Assembly: GCF_010586825.1 (NCBI RefSeq)
Contig: NZ_JAAAGB010000001.1
Coordinates: 124,001 to 188,000 of the forward strand
From: Draconibacterium mangrovi
GTDB taxonomy: Bacteria; Bacteroidota; Bacteroidia; Bacteroidales; Prolixibacteraceae
Direction of reading: 5' to 3'
Length of the DNA stretch: 64,000 nucleotides
The notes beneath the pieces are model-generated. The model ran no database searches. It saw only the letters and a list, made by a program, of their open reading frames with translations, and was not told the origin of the DNA. The position numbers were made by a program, and so were the translations under genes. This document shows, piece after piece, positions 9,247-17,816 of the stretch (positions within the stretch are counted from its first letter, which is position 1; every line of letters starts with the position of its first letter).

Positions 9247-11172
9247 TTAGTCTTCGGTTGTAAATGGCGATGCGGGCAGATTTTCTTTGTTTTTTAAGTT
9301 CGAGCCGGCCGGATTTCCATCCCAGGCATAACGAACTGCTACCGGTTCTTTTATTTTTCTACTCCAAACCTTAACTGTATTTTTGCTCATCACCACGGCA
9401 TTTGCCCAAACAAACCTGCCATCCTCTCCTGCTATCTGAAATCCTTCGAGTTTGTTGTTTGCAAATAATCCCGATCCTACAGACGAGAAGGTGAGCAAAA
9501 TACTTCCATCTTCCGCTTTCATCGATTCGTAAAGCGGACCGGAACTAACTATCTCATCATTTCCGTATGCCACTCTTTCGGCCTCCAGAGCCAGACGACG
9601 TGCTACTTCTTTTTTGTTGAGCGGATGAATATCGTTCCATTCGCCAATATCAAAAGCTACTGCCATTCCGGTGTTTGGTAATTCCAGTGCACGGCGTTGT
9701 GCATCGCGGGTTTCGGCCCATCCGTTTTCAACAGGTTGTTTATTCGGAAGCCCAAGATTTGCCAACTGCACGAACAGAAACGGCAATGCTGGTTTTTCCA
9801 ACTGGTCTCGCCAGTCCACGATCAGGTCTTTAAATAACTGACGATATTGAAAGCCGCTCCCGGCATTGGTTTCTCCCTGGTACCAAATCACTCCTTTAAC
9901 GGGGTATTCTTTCATCGGATTAATCAGCGAATTGTACAAACCTCCCGGACGAAATGCAAGGCCGCCAAAATTTGTTCCAGGTGGATTTAGCTCAGCTCCA
10001 ATATGGTATTGCCAGTCGCCGGTAATATCGATCACTTCGTTACCAACACGCACTTCATATGGTTTTTCTTCTACAAAACCACCTCGTCCGCCCTGGTTAA
10101 ATACGCGTACCATTACTTTGTTTGTGCCGGCTTTCAGAACGCCTTCAGGAATGGTATAAATTCGCGGAGGATATTGGTAAGTAATGTTGCCTACAAATGT
10201 TCCGTTTACAAAAGCCGAATCGCTGTCGATAATACGGCCCAGGCGTAAAATTGCTTGTTCTCCGGCCAACGACTCATCCAATTCAAATTCCTTGTAAAAC
10301 CATATGGAACCATTCCAAAAGTTAACACCTTTATCTGTCCAGTATCCCGGCAAAGAAATCTGTGGCCAGTCGGAAACATCCACATCATCTTTCGACCATT
10401 TTCCTGCCCCGTGATCATTTTTGTTTACTTCGGCGCCCCAATTGTATCTTTTTATTTCTCCATGCTCTTTAATGTAGGCTGCACGCATCGAGTCAATCTT
10501 TTTACCTTGCGCTAACCATTCGTCAAGGAATGGTGTTACTTTGTCTTTACTTAACCAGGCCTCGGCCGGCGAACCACCAATTGCGGTGCTGATTATGCCC
10601 ACCGGAACATCCTGACTTTGATGAATCTTCTCGGCAAAAAACCAGGCTCCAGCCGAAAATTCCATGATATTTTCAGGTGTTGATGAAAGCCATTTTCCAT
10701 CGGGATAATCGGCTTGTTCGTTCTCTGCATTTTCGCGTGTTGAAGAACGGAAAAGGCGAATCTGGTCGGTATTTATTTTCAAAATCTCATCGGCATACAA
10801 ATCCATTACACGGCGTAGTTGCAGCTCCATATTCGACTGCCCCGAAGCCAACCAAACATCGCCAACTAATATATCGTTTAGCACCAAATCGTTTATCGTC
10901 ATGGAATACGGACCACCGGCAGCCATTGCGTTTAGCTCAAGCTGCCAGCTTCCGTTCCTATCTGCCTTGGTTTCAAAAACTTTTCCTAAAAACTCTATTT
11001 CAATATTTTCGCCGGCATCAGCCCAGCCCCAAATCGTAACCGGTTCGTTACGCTGAAGCACCATTCCATTACTTACCAAACGTGGTAATTTTACAGCAGC
11101 GTTTAGTTCTCCATAAAACAAGAAAAGGAGTAATAAACCTAAAAAACTGTACTGCAATTTATCTTTTTTCAT
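9247..11172 (-). CDS. exported SGNH/sialate-O-acetylesterase-like enzyme, probable acetylxylan esterase (CE20-like)
   Basis: Removes O-acetyl groups, here most likely from xylan or xylo-oligosaccharides. The signal peptide is LLLLFLFYGELNAA. Block I nucleophile Ser lies in VWLASGQSNMEL (about 113), block III is GVIWYQGETNAG, and the Asp-x-x-His block is NDIHPLNK. Between these (roughly 265-385) is an inserted jelly-roll domain resembling the GH2 sugar-binding fold (LRLGRIIDSDSAFVNG and NKVMVRVFNQGG). This SGNH plus inserted lid layout occurs in SIAE-like enzymes and in CE20 acetylxylan esterases. It starts 3 bp after the GH115 stop, so the two are probably translationally coupled. That pairing suggests cooperation on acetylated glucuronoxylan. 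The CE family number is an inference. Confidence 0.8.
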   Translation of the reverse strand: MKKDKLQYSFLGLLLLFLFYGELNAAVKLPRLVSNGMVLQRNEPVTIWGWADAGENIEIEFLGKVFETKADRNGSWQLELNAMAAGGPYSMTINDLVLNDILVGDVWLASGQSNMELQLRRVMDLYADEILKINTDQIRLFRSSTRENAENEQADYPDGKWLSSTPENIMEFSAGAWFFAEKIHQSQDVPVGIISTAIGGSPAEAWLSKDKVTPFLDEWLAQGKKIDSMRAAYIKEHGEIKRYNWGAEVNKNDHGAGKWSKDDVDVSDWPQISLPGYWTDKGVNFWNGSIWFYKEFELDESLAGEQAILRLGRIIDSDSAFVNGTFVGNITYQYPPRIYTIPEGVLKAGTNKVMVRVFNQGGRGGFVEEKPYEVRVGNEVIDITGDWQYHIGAELNPPGTNFGGLAFRPGGLYNSLINPMKEYPVKGVIWYQGETNAGSGFQYRQLFKDLIVDWRDQLEKPALPFLFVQLANLGLPNKQPVENGWAETRDAQRRALELPNTGMAVAFDIGEWNDIHPLNKKEVARRLALEAERVAYGNDEIVSSGPLYESMKAEDGSILLTFSSVGSGLFANNKLEGFQIAGEDGRFVWANAVVMSKNTVKVWSRKIKEPVAVRYAWDGNPAGSNLKNKENLPASPFTTED

Positions 11173-11175
11173 TCC

Positions 11176-13725
11176 TTAAAATTTTACTTGTTTACTTTCA
11201 GGTGCTCCCAAAAAGCTTGGCTTCAAGCCTCCAGTGTCTATCAGAATTTTCTGCAAAACAATTCCTGGCTCCAGCACACGAAAACGCAAACGGTGCAGGC
11301 CTGTTTTTTCTATTTTATGACTTGTAGTAGTTTTAATGATACGATTGGCTTGCCATGGGCCCAATTCGCCCCGGTACGATCCATTAATATTCACCACTTG
11401 TTCCGGTCCTTCATCGAACGAAACAGCGTAACGCAATCCTTTATTGGCATTAAAATTTAGTGTTGGAGATACAAGTACTTGAACAGCAAAATCTCCGGTT
11501 GATGTAAAATCAACAGCATATTCCAGATACACCTCTTCATTTTGCCCCAGATAAGCATTTTGCGGGAAGGTAGTTACTGCTGAAACTGTTTTCCCGAGAT
11601 CGGGAATAACTTCCCATTTAATTGTTTCGGTTCCCTTTGCTTTCTGATAGTTTTCGGCTTCAATAGAGACATAACCATCCGCCTCTTTAAATGCCAGTTC
11701 TTCATTCAACACTTCGGGTAATACCAGGCGTTCAACAGCTGGCATTTTTGCTTGTCGGGGTTCCTGCCAGTAAGTGTATCCGATACGAACCTGATCCATC
11801 ATATGGTTCCATTTTCCTCCGGCAATTTGCTGATTGTAATGAACAGTTAGCGCTGAATCTCTTTTAAAACAGTCTTCGACAACATCGGCCCAATAATTGG
11901 CTTCAATTTCATTGTTAGCGATCAGCTGTTTGTTTTTAGCCACAGCATAATACATTTCGTACAAATTTGCTGTGGCATTCGTTGGAAACAAAACCAGTTG
12001 ATCGAAAGCATCTTTGTAAGCATTCGGAATCAGGTTGTAAAGGCGAAGTGCATCATATGTCAGATCGCGATAGTCGTTTCGAACCCGTTCAAATTCATTG
12101 TAATTTTCAAGACTGTAGGTTTTTGCATTCAGCAATTCGGGCGTTACTCTATGATTATATTTTGTATACAGATTCAAAATACGCGCTGCCTCGGCGGCAT
12201 AATTCTCGCCAAACTGCTCGGCACACCAATCAACAATGTATTGATACAGGTTACTTGCATTAAACGCTGTAGGATCCCAGGCCATATCAAGGAAAAAGCT
12301 GATGGGATATTCCATCGGTTTCAGGTCGCCTACGTTAACCACCCAAATGCGATCCACTCCGTGGCTGTACGTCAGGTTCATTTGCTCCCAAACCCGCTGT
12401 ATTTGCGTAACATTTATCCACTTATAATTTCGGGGGCCACCTACATAATCGAAATGATAATACATTCCGAAACCACCTTTGTGTTTTGGTGCATTTACGT
12501 CGGGTAATTTGCGCACATCGCCCCAGTTGTCGTCACACAACAAAAGCGTAACATCGTCGGGCACACGCATGCCTTTGTCGTAATAATCCTGCACCTCTTT
12601 GTACAAGGCCCAAACCTGTGGTGTTTCTTCCGGCTTTTTACCCGTAATATCGCTGATGATTTTGCGTTGATCTTTTACGATACGTTCCAATAAAGCGATG
12701 TTTGTTCCTTCACTCATAGCTTCGTCGCCATCGCCACGCATGCCAACGGTTACAAGCGTTTCATAGTCTTTATTTCGCTCCATTCCTTTGGTCCAGAAAT
12801 CCGTCAACACTTTCTCATTCTTTGTGTAGTCCCACGCTCCGGTTCCGTATTTATGCCATTCGGCCTGTGCCCGGCCTAAGGGTTCGTGATGCGATGTTCC
12901 CATAACAATACCCAACTTGTCGGCCAAAACACCATTCTCGGGGTCGTCGTCGTAAAATGCTTTTCCCCACATTGCAGGCCACATAAAATTTCCACGCAAA
13001 CGCAGAACAAGCTCAAAAACATGAGCATAAAATTTGTGGTTGATACCTCCGAATTTTTCACGTGCCCAGTTCCCAAGTGCCGGCTCTTCATCGTTTAAGA
13101 AAATACCACGGTATTTTACTTTTGGTGATTCCGTTACCCGGCGACCGGTTTTTACGTACAGGGCTTCCTGCTTTTCAACCGGAACATCAGCCCACCAATA
13201 CCAGGGAGAAACACCCATGTCGCGCGACAGGTTGAGCATGGCATAAATAGTTCCGCGTTTATCGGTTCCTGCTAAAACCAAAGCTTTTTTCACCCCCGGA
13301 AAAGGATTTTCAACCACTTGGGTTAAACTACACTCCCACTGACCTTCAATATCAGACGCGTCAATTTTCCCGGAGCGAATTAATTGGTCGATTAATTCGT
13401 TTTTTCCCAATGTTCCAACCAAAATTATTTCTTCAGGCAAGGAAGCATTTGCAGCTATAATTGCAGGAGTATGACCGGTTACCAAATTTATGTCGTTTAC
13501 AAACCATTCTGCTACCGTTTTTACGCCCGAAAAGTCATTCTGTCCAAGTACAACTGAAGCCGGTTGACCATTTTCAAATAGCCCAAAAGATCCTTCTTCT
13601 TCTGTAGACGTGATATAATCCATTCTGTTCTGAGCTATTGTATACAACGGTGTAAAAAGTGCAAACTGCACAAAGACCAAACAAACAGTTGCACCACTAA
13701 ATAGCTCAAATAATTTTTTATTCAT
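11176..13725 (-). CDS. GH115 alpha-glucuronidase
   Basis: Removes (4-O-methyl)glucuronic acid from internal as well as terminal xylose residues of glucuronoxylan, the typical activity of GH115. The 849-residue length and sequence fit the family throughout. Visible marks are a signal peptide ending near YTIAQ, LAGTDKRGTIYAMLNLSRDM, GVSPWYWWADVPVEK, FLNDEEPALGNW, LRLRGNFMWPAMW, GTSHHEPLGRAQ and VTVGMRGDGDEAM. A C-terminal beta-rich domain (from about 690) resembles the GH115 extension. It is the first gene of the GH115-to-GH43 operon, with a TATTTTTG box about 125 bp upstream. The window also holds a GH67, so both classes of alpha-glucuronidase are present. Confidence 0.95.
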   Translation of the reverse strand: MNKKLFELFSGATVCLVFVQFALFTPLYTIAQNRMDYITSTEEEGSFGLFENGQPASVVLGQNDFSGVKTVAEWFVNDINLVTGHTPAIIAANASLPEEIILVGTLGKNELIDQLIRSGKIDASDIEGQWECSLTQVVENPFPGVKKALVLAGTDKRGTIYAMLNLSRDMGVSPWYWWADVPVEKQEALYVKTGRRVTESPKVKYRGIFLNDEEPALGNWAREKFGGINHKFYAHVFELVLRLRGNFMWPAMWGKAFYDDDPENGVLADKLGIVMGTSHHEPLGRAQAEWHKYGTGAWDYTKNEKVLTDFWTKGMERNKDYETLVTVGMRGDGDEAMSEGTNIALLERIVKDQRKIISDITGKKPEETPQVWALYKEVQDYYDKGMRVPDDVTLLLCDDNWGDVRKLPDVNAPKHKGGFGMYYHFDYVGGPRNYKWINVTQIQRVWEQMNLTYSHGVDRIWVVNVGDLKPMEYPISFFLDMAWDPTAFNASNLYQYIVDWCAEQFGENYAAEAARILNLYTKYNHRVTPELLNAKTYSLENYNEFERVRNDYRDLTYDALRLYNLIPNAYKDAFDQLVLFPTNATANLYEMYYAVAKNKQLIANNEIEANYWADVVEDCFKRDSALTVHYNQQIAGGKWNHMMDQVRIGYTYWQEPRQAKMPAVERLVLPEVLNEELAFKEADGYVSIEAENYQKAKGTETIKWEVIPDLGKTVSAVTTFPQNAYLGQNEEVYLEYAVDFTSTGDFAVQVLVSPTLNFNANKGLRYAVSFDEGPEQVVNINGSYRGELGPWQANRIIKTTTSHKIEKTGLHRLRFRVLEPGIVLQKILIDTGGLKPSFLGAPESKQVKF

Positions 13726-14076
13726 TTTATTGGTTTATTTCAGTATTCGTATTGATTCGTCATCTATCTGTTTTGATTAATCAATATTGTGAATGGTCAT
13801 AATTTTATTACTTCTCTTTTTCAGGTATGTAAATAGTGTACTTTTTCTTCAAAAATAAGACGATGTTCTTTTTTGGATTTTAGTTTTTGAATATTTGATT
13901 TCTACTTTTACACATATTTCATCGTTTATGAGCATAAAAAAGCTTCTTAGACGCTTCAATCTAAATATTTGATTATTTCCAATCAATCCAGCATTTCGAT
14001 AGACGCCCTTTTCCTGGTTCAAAACATTACAGTAATAAATCTTAATCAAACCAGGAGTACTTAACAGTTTCGCCCA
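13726..14076. other. non-coding region upstream of the GH115 operon
   Basis: AT-rich, with only short, unconvincing ORFs. It holds the candidate promoter box at 13850-13857 and the palindrome-like TTGATTAATCAA near 13774. A 66-codon minus-strand ORF (13849-14049) has no family resemblance and overlaps the predicted promoter, so I do not call it. Confidence 0.5.
13850..13857 (-). promoter_or_regulatory. candidate -7 box TATTTTTG for the GH115 operon
   Basis: TATTTTTG on the minus strand fits the Bacteroidota -7 consensus and would give a leader of about 120 nt before the GH115 ATG at 13725. No clear -33 TTG at the usual distance. Confidence 0.35.
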
Positions 14077-14390
14077 TCATGATTTATCCGGTTTTGTTCG
14101 GATGAAGGTAACGCCTGCTTGAGCTTCAGGAAAAATGAATAAAGTATCAACAGACCTTTCATCAGGGAAAATAATACCTGATTTTATTGTTAATGTGTCT
14201 CCGTTTGCAGTGTGATATTTACCGCAAGTGTTTCGTTTCTAAAATTGGCCGTGATAGAATCGGGGCGAGAGGTTTTTTCAAAATCTTTCCTCTGTTTTAT
14301 ACACTGCATAGTTTGAGGATTGGTTGTTGTCGGCTGCACGAAAGAAATGTAAAACAGCAACACAATACAAATATTAGTCGGGTTATGGGT
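14077..14390 (-). pseudogene. frameshifted remnant of a small lipoprotein gene
   Basis: Reading the minus strand gives protein-like segments in different frames. First comes a lipoprotein signal, RLIFVLCCCFTFLSCSR (14377-14327), with no ATG in frame. Next is a middle part containing RPDSITANFRNETLAV, about 14266-14219. Last is a 46-residue C-terminal part beginning YHTANGDTLTIKSG and ending RTKPDKS before TGA at 14079-14077. At least two frameshifts and loss of the start codon are needed to explain this. I do not recognise the family. Its position between the terminator of the xus operon and the GH115 promoter suggests a decayed accessory lipoprotein of the same xylan locus. Confidence 0.5.
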
Positions 14391-14525
14391 TCTATTTCTT
14401 TTCCGGTTTCTTGAACTCGTTTTTACTTTAATTAAGGTTCAGTAGCAAGTGGTTTTAGTCGTATTGTTCAATATCAAAACTCTTCCATTTGCATCAGGTC
14501 TGTAGAGTGTAAAAAAGGAAAAAGA

Positions 14526-14546
14526 GACTGTCTTCAGCAGACAGTC
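14526..14546 (-). terminator. rho-independent terminator of the xus operon
   Basis: GACTGTCT (14526-14533) and AGACAGTC (14539-14546) form a perfect 8-bp stem with a 5-base loop. On the minus strand it is followed by TCTTTTTCCTTTTTT. It lies 29 bp past the GH10 stop and closes the SusC-to-GH10 transcript. Confidence 0.85.
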
Positions 14547-14574
14547 CCTTCACCTAAACTAAACCTATGTGATA

Positions 14575-16734
14575 CTATTCACCAGATAAGCCATCTGCAA
14601 ATCCGGCATAAGCCGGTTTTCTGTAATAACTCAGATTCCAAAGACCAATTGGTTGGTCGGCTCTCCAAGATGACTCTTTCGGACTATCAAGCGGGCTCCA
14701 GGCAGTAATACCATATTGTTGACTTGCCGGGATCAATTCCAGGTACTTCTCAACAACAAACTGATACATTTCAGCCTGAGCTTGCAGGTCTTCCTCCGTT
14801 GCATTTGCCGTTGTTACTCCATCGGCAATACCCATATCAAGTTCTGATATTTTTATCAGTTTTCCGGTGGCAGCCAACAGGTTAAACATTTCCACAATCT
14901 TATCTTTATCAGAGTTAGTGTTAATGTGCATCTGTGTTCCAATTCCGTCAACACGAGCACCTTTGCTTTCGATATATTCAACGTAAGCAATCAAACCTTT
15001 ACATTTATCAATATTGTATTCCAGGTTATAATCGTTAATGAATAATTTATCTTCAGAGCTACCGTATTGTACTGCCATATTGAAAGCTTCAACTGCGTAG
15101 TCTTTTCCAAGGTAATCTTGCCAGTAGAAATGATCGGCTGGCAAGTTATCATTGCCTATACCGGTTTTTAACTCTGCTGGATTACCATCATCCATTGGTT
15201 CATTCACCACATCCCACGCTTTTACGTATCCTTTGGTCACTTCCAGCATTCCGGCAATCCAGCGATCGAGTTCAGCAGTAATGGTGTCTTTCTTTTCTTC
15301 AGGTGTCATTTCGATTATCGTAGCACCACCACCATCTTCATTGAACCATTTCACTACAATGTTATCAAAGTAATACGTAGTTGCTGTGGCTCCTAAATTG
15401 AAAGCAATTGTTGTACACCCTGACGTATTATCGGCAATCACAGTTTCCTTAACAAAATGAGTCCATTCGTTGGTAAAAGCAACCTGCCCGAAGAAATCCC
15501 AGTGCTTATAAGCATAAGGCACTGTATGCGCCTGAGTAGGAACCGAAGCGTTAGCATCAGCTTTTACATCCATTTCAAGGATGTATTTTTGACCTACTTC
15601 AGTAGCTTCAGGGAAAGTGAAAAAGAACTGACAGTCCCAATCGTTCGTACGAACCGATTCGTTCACAATCTTTAGTGCTCTGCCATTACCGTCAACGCCT
15701 GCTCCATCAGCAGTAAAACTCATTATAGCATTTGAATTCCCCTGGTAATTAGAGGCATTGTCAGATTCGAAGTTGTTTTCAGATACTACATCCCATGTTG
15801 GGCCGCCACCTTCAGGGTTAAGCCATTCCACCTTAATATTATCAAATTCGTACGTAGTAACATTATGACCAAGGTTAAATGCAATAGTTGTACACTCTGA
15901 AGTACTGGCATCGATCATCGTTTCTACTGAGATCTGGCTCCACTCAGAAGTAGGACTGATAGTTCCGAAGAAATTCCAGTGTTTGTAAGCGCCAGGTGAC
16001 CGATGTGCCTGAGTCGGATAACTTACACCATCGTTGGCTGCTTTCACATCCATAGTAAGCCTATATTGCTGACCTTCGACAGTTTCCTGAGGAAAAGTTA
16101 CAAACAATTGCACATTCCAGTCGTTCTCTGTCTTTGACGGGTTTACAATTGAAAGTGCTCGTCCCCCATCATGATCAGAGAAAGTTGAGCTAGCTCCGGC
16201 CAACGAGTAGCTGGACGCGTCATCATCCTCGAAATCAATTTCGGTTAAAACTTCCCAGGAAGGACCACCTGTTCCGGGTATTATTATTGGTGCAATAATT
16301 CCGTTCAGGTATTCCGCATTTTGGTTGGCATGCCATGCAAGTGTATGTCCATATATGGTAAGGCCTGCTTCTTCAGCAGCAGCAACAAATTTTTCTACTC
16401 CTGAAAAGTTCATTGTTCCATTGTTCTGCACAATTGCACCGTGTTTCATTGCATATCCCGCTGTAACTTCATCGAAATTTGAACTGATATGACTATAAAC
16501 CAACCCTCTTTCGTTATAAGCGTTTAGCGAAACTCCTGCCCCCAATTTAAAATCAGGGCTGGCGCTTCTGTCAACATATGATTTCAACACGTCGTATTCA
16601 TTCAAATACTCCTGTTGGGTAAGACTTTCCGGTTTATCGACTCTATAATCGAGTAAACTATCATCAACGCAGGATGCCATAAAAAGCACAGAAACGGCAC
16701 CCAGCAAAAGTTTATTTATGTATTTCATCTTCAT
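14575..16734 (-). CDS. xyn10: GH10 endo-xylanase lipoprotein with two inserted carbohydrate-binding modules
   Basis: Probable cell-surface endoxylanase that starts xylan breakdown. The lipoprotein signal ends in FMASC (Cys21). The GH10 barrel is split. Its first strands occupy about 55-150 (TIYGHTLAWHANQ). Two related beta-sandwich modules follow at about 158-305 and 312-463, each with an NDW[ND]xQxFxTFP motif, a YKHW[ND]FFG motif and a CTTIAFNLG motif. The barrel resumes from about 470. Acid/base Glu512 lies in AWDVVNEP and nucleophile Glu631 in IKISELDMG. Tandem CBM insertion in GH10 is known from xylan loci of B. ovatus, B. intestinalis and Prevotella. It follows xusE by 14 bp and ends at the terminator, matching the xusA-E-xyn10 order. 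Confidence 0.94.
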   Translation of the reverse strand: MKMKYINKLLLGAVSVLFMASCVDDSLLDYRVDKPESLTQQEYLNEYDVLKSYVDRSASPDFKLGAGVSLNAYNERGLVYSHISSNFDEVTAGYAMKHGAIVQNNGTMNFSGVEKFVAAAEEAGLTIYGHTLAWHANQNAEYLNGIIAPIIIPGTGGPSWEVLTEIDFEDDDASSYSLAGASSTFSDHDGGRALSIVNPSKTENDWNVQLFVTFPQETVEGQQYRLTMDVKAANDGVSYPTQAHRSPGAYKHWNFFGTISPTSEWSQISVETMIDASTSECTTIAFNLGHNVTTYEFDNIKVEWLNPEGGGPTWDVVSENNFESDNASNYQGNSNAIMSFTADGAGVDGNGRALKIVNESVRTNDWDCQFFFTFPEATEVGQKYILEMDVKADANASVPTQAHTVPYAYKHWDFFGQVAFTNEWTHFVKETVIADNTSGCTTIAFNLGATATTYYFDNIVVKWFNEDGGGATIIEMTPEEKKDTITAELDRWIAGMLEVTKGYVKAWDVVNEPMDDGNPAELKTGIGNDNLPADHFYWQDYLGKDYAVEAFNMAVQYGSSEDKLFINDYNLEYNIDKCKGLIAYVEYIESKGARVDGIGTQMHINTNSDKDKIVEMFNLLAATGKLIKISELDMGIADGVTTANATEEDLQAQAEMYQFVVEKYLELIPASQQYGITAWSPLDSPKESSWRADQPIGLWNLSYYRKPAYAGFADGLSGE

Positions 16735-16748
16735 CTTGATTTAAGCGA

Positions 16749-17783
16749 TTAGTTTACATTATATGATGGCGAAAATGTTTCCAGTGCAACACCCCGGTCG
16801 CGAACAACCAGAATATCACTTGTTGCATAACTTTTGCTTCCCATATCAATGGTATAGTCCAGGTAAAGCGCATTACGATCTTTGTTTCCCCAGCTGTTTT
16901 TCTCACCATCGATAACAAAAGAACCACTTCCCGATGCCGTAAATCCTTCAGTTACTGAAGAAATAGTGCATGCATTCTGGTCGTCGAACGTAAGTAGCAA
17001 AGTACATGTTACGTTTTCACCGTTTTCATTAACAAGCGGAACCGGGAATTCAACGGTGTTTAACGAGGCAGTAGTTAATGCAACCAACTCGTCATCCTCA
17101 ACATATTCGGCCTCGCGCGTAACGGTACTGGTTGCTCCGGCATCGGTAATTACATCTTCACCACGACGCAAGTAGTTACCATGCCATGGATTGATGAATT
17201 TTACACAGTAAAGTACATAATCTTTGGGTAAAACATCCCAGCTGGTACCATTTCCTCTCACAGCTCCGTCAAACTTTGGAACTCCTGAAAGGATGGAGTC
17301 AGCATTTACTACATTAGTCATCCGTAAAGGAATTACGTAGGTGTTGCTCAGTGCATTCGGATCGGCAAAAAATGCATCCGAAAGTTGTACCTCAACACCA
17401 TCCAGCATTGTTTTATCCAAATAGATCTTATCGGCCGCCAACGAATAGTAGTTGGTTGGCATAGCCTGAACCGGCATCGTAAACTCAGTATCGAAATACA
17501 GATTGCTGACCAAGCTATTGTCGACAGTTACATCGATACCAATGGTTTGATCGTTAGCATATACACCACCCATGGTAGCGTATATTTCGCATTTATGTTC
17601 GTTATCCAGCGTATTATCGATAATATCTTCGCCAAGCACAATTGTCCTTACCGGATATTGATAGGCAAAATATACGGTGCTGTAGTCAAAATCCGGAAAC
17701 TCTACATCCTGATTCTCGCAAGACGTGAAAAGCATTGCAAATATTCCGGCTGACACTATCATTAAAAATTTAATCTGTTTCAT
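16749..17783 (-). CDS. xusE: xylan-locus surface lipoprotein (DUF1735/DUF5627-like), XusE position
   Basis: Probable outer-membrane glycan-binding protein that hands xylan fragments to the SusC/D transporters. The signal peptide ends in MLFTSC, giving a lipoprotein. The next ~150 residues (TVYFAYQYPVRTIVLGED, then QTIGIDVTVDN and YVIPLRMTN) match the DUF1735/BT_3987-like N-terminal domain. The C-terminal part (NPWHGNYLRRGED) looks like the DUF5627-type domain of homologous proteins. The longest frame starts with TTG at 17801. I prefer the ATG at 17783, which gives a normal signal peptide. Placed between SusD and GH10 exactly as xusE is in Prevotella bryantii. Binding function is inferred from position. 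Confidence 0.8.
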   Translation of the reverse strand: MKQIKFLMIVSAGIFAMLFTSCENQDVEFPDFDYSTVYFAYQYPVRTIVLGEDIIDNTLDNEHKCEIYATMGGVYANDQTIGIDVTVDNSLVSNLYFDTEFTMPVQAMPTNYYSLAADKIYLDKTMLDGVEVQLSDAFFADPNALSNTYVIPLRMTNVVNADSILSGVPKFDGAVRGNGTSWDVLPKDYVLYCVKFINPWHGNYLRRGEDVITDAGATSTVTREAEYVEDDELVALTTASLNTVEFPVPLVNENGENVTCTLLLTFDDQNACTISSVTEGFTASGSGSFVIDGEKNSWGNKDRNALYLDYTIDMGSKSYATSDILVVRDRGVALETFSPSYNVN

Positions 17784-17816
17784 CTCTTTCAATATTTTCA
17801 ATTAATATTCAGAAAA

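Noticed and set aside
13849-14049. 66-codon minus-strand ORF upstream of GH115
   Set aside because: AT-rich composition, no recognisable features, and it overlaps the predicted promoter.
14187-14414. 75-codon plus-strand ORF
   Set aside because: It lies opposite the better-supported frameshifted lipoprotein remnant and has no protein-like pattern of its own.
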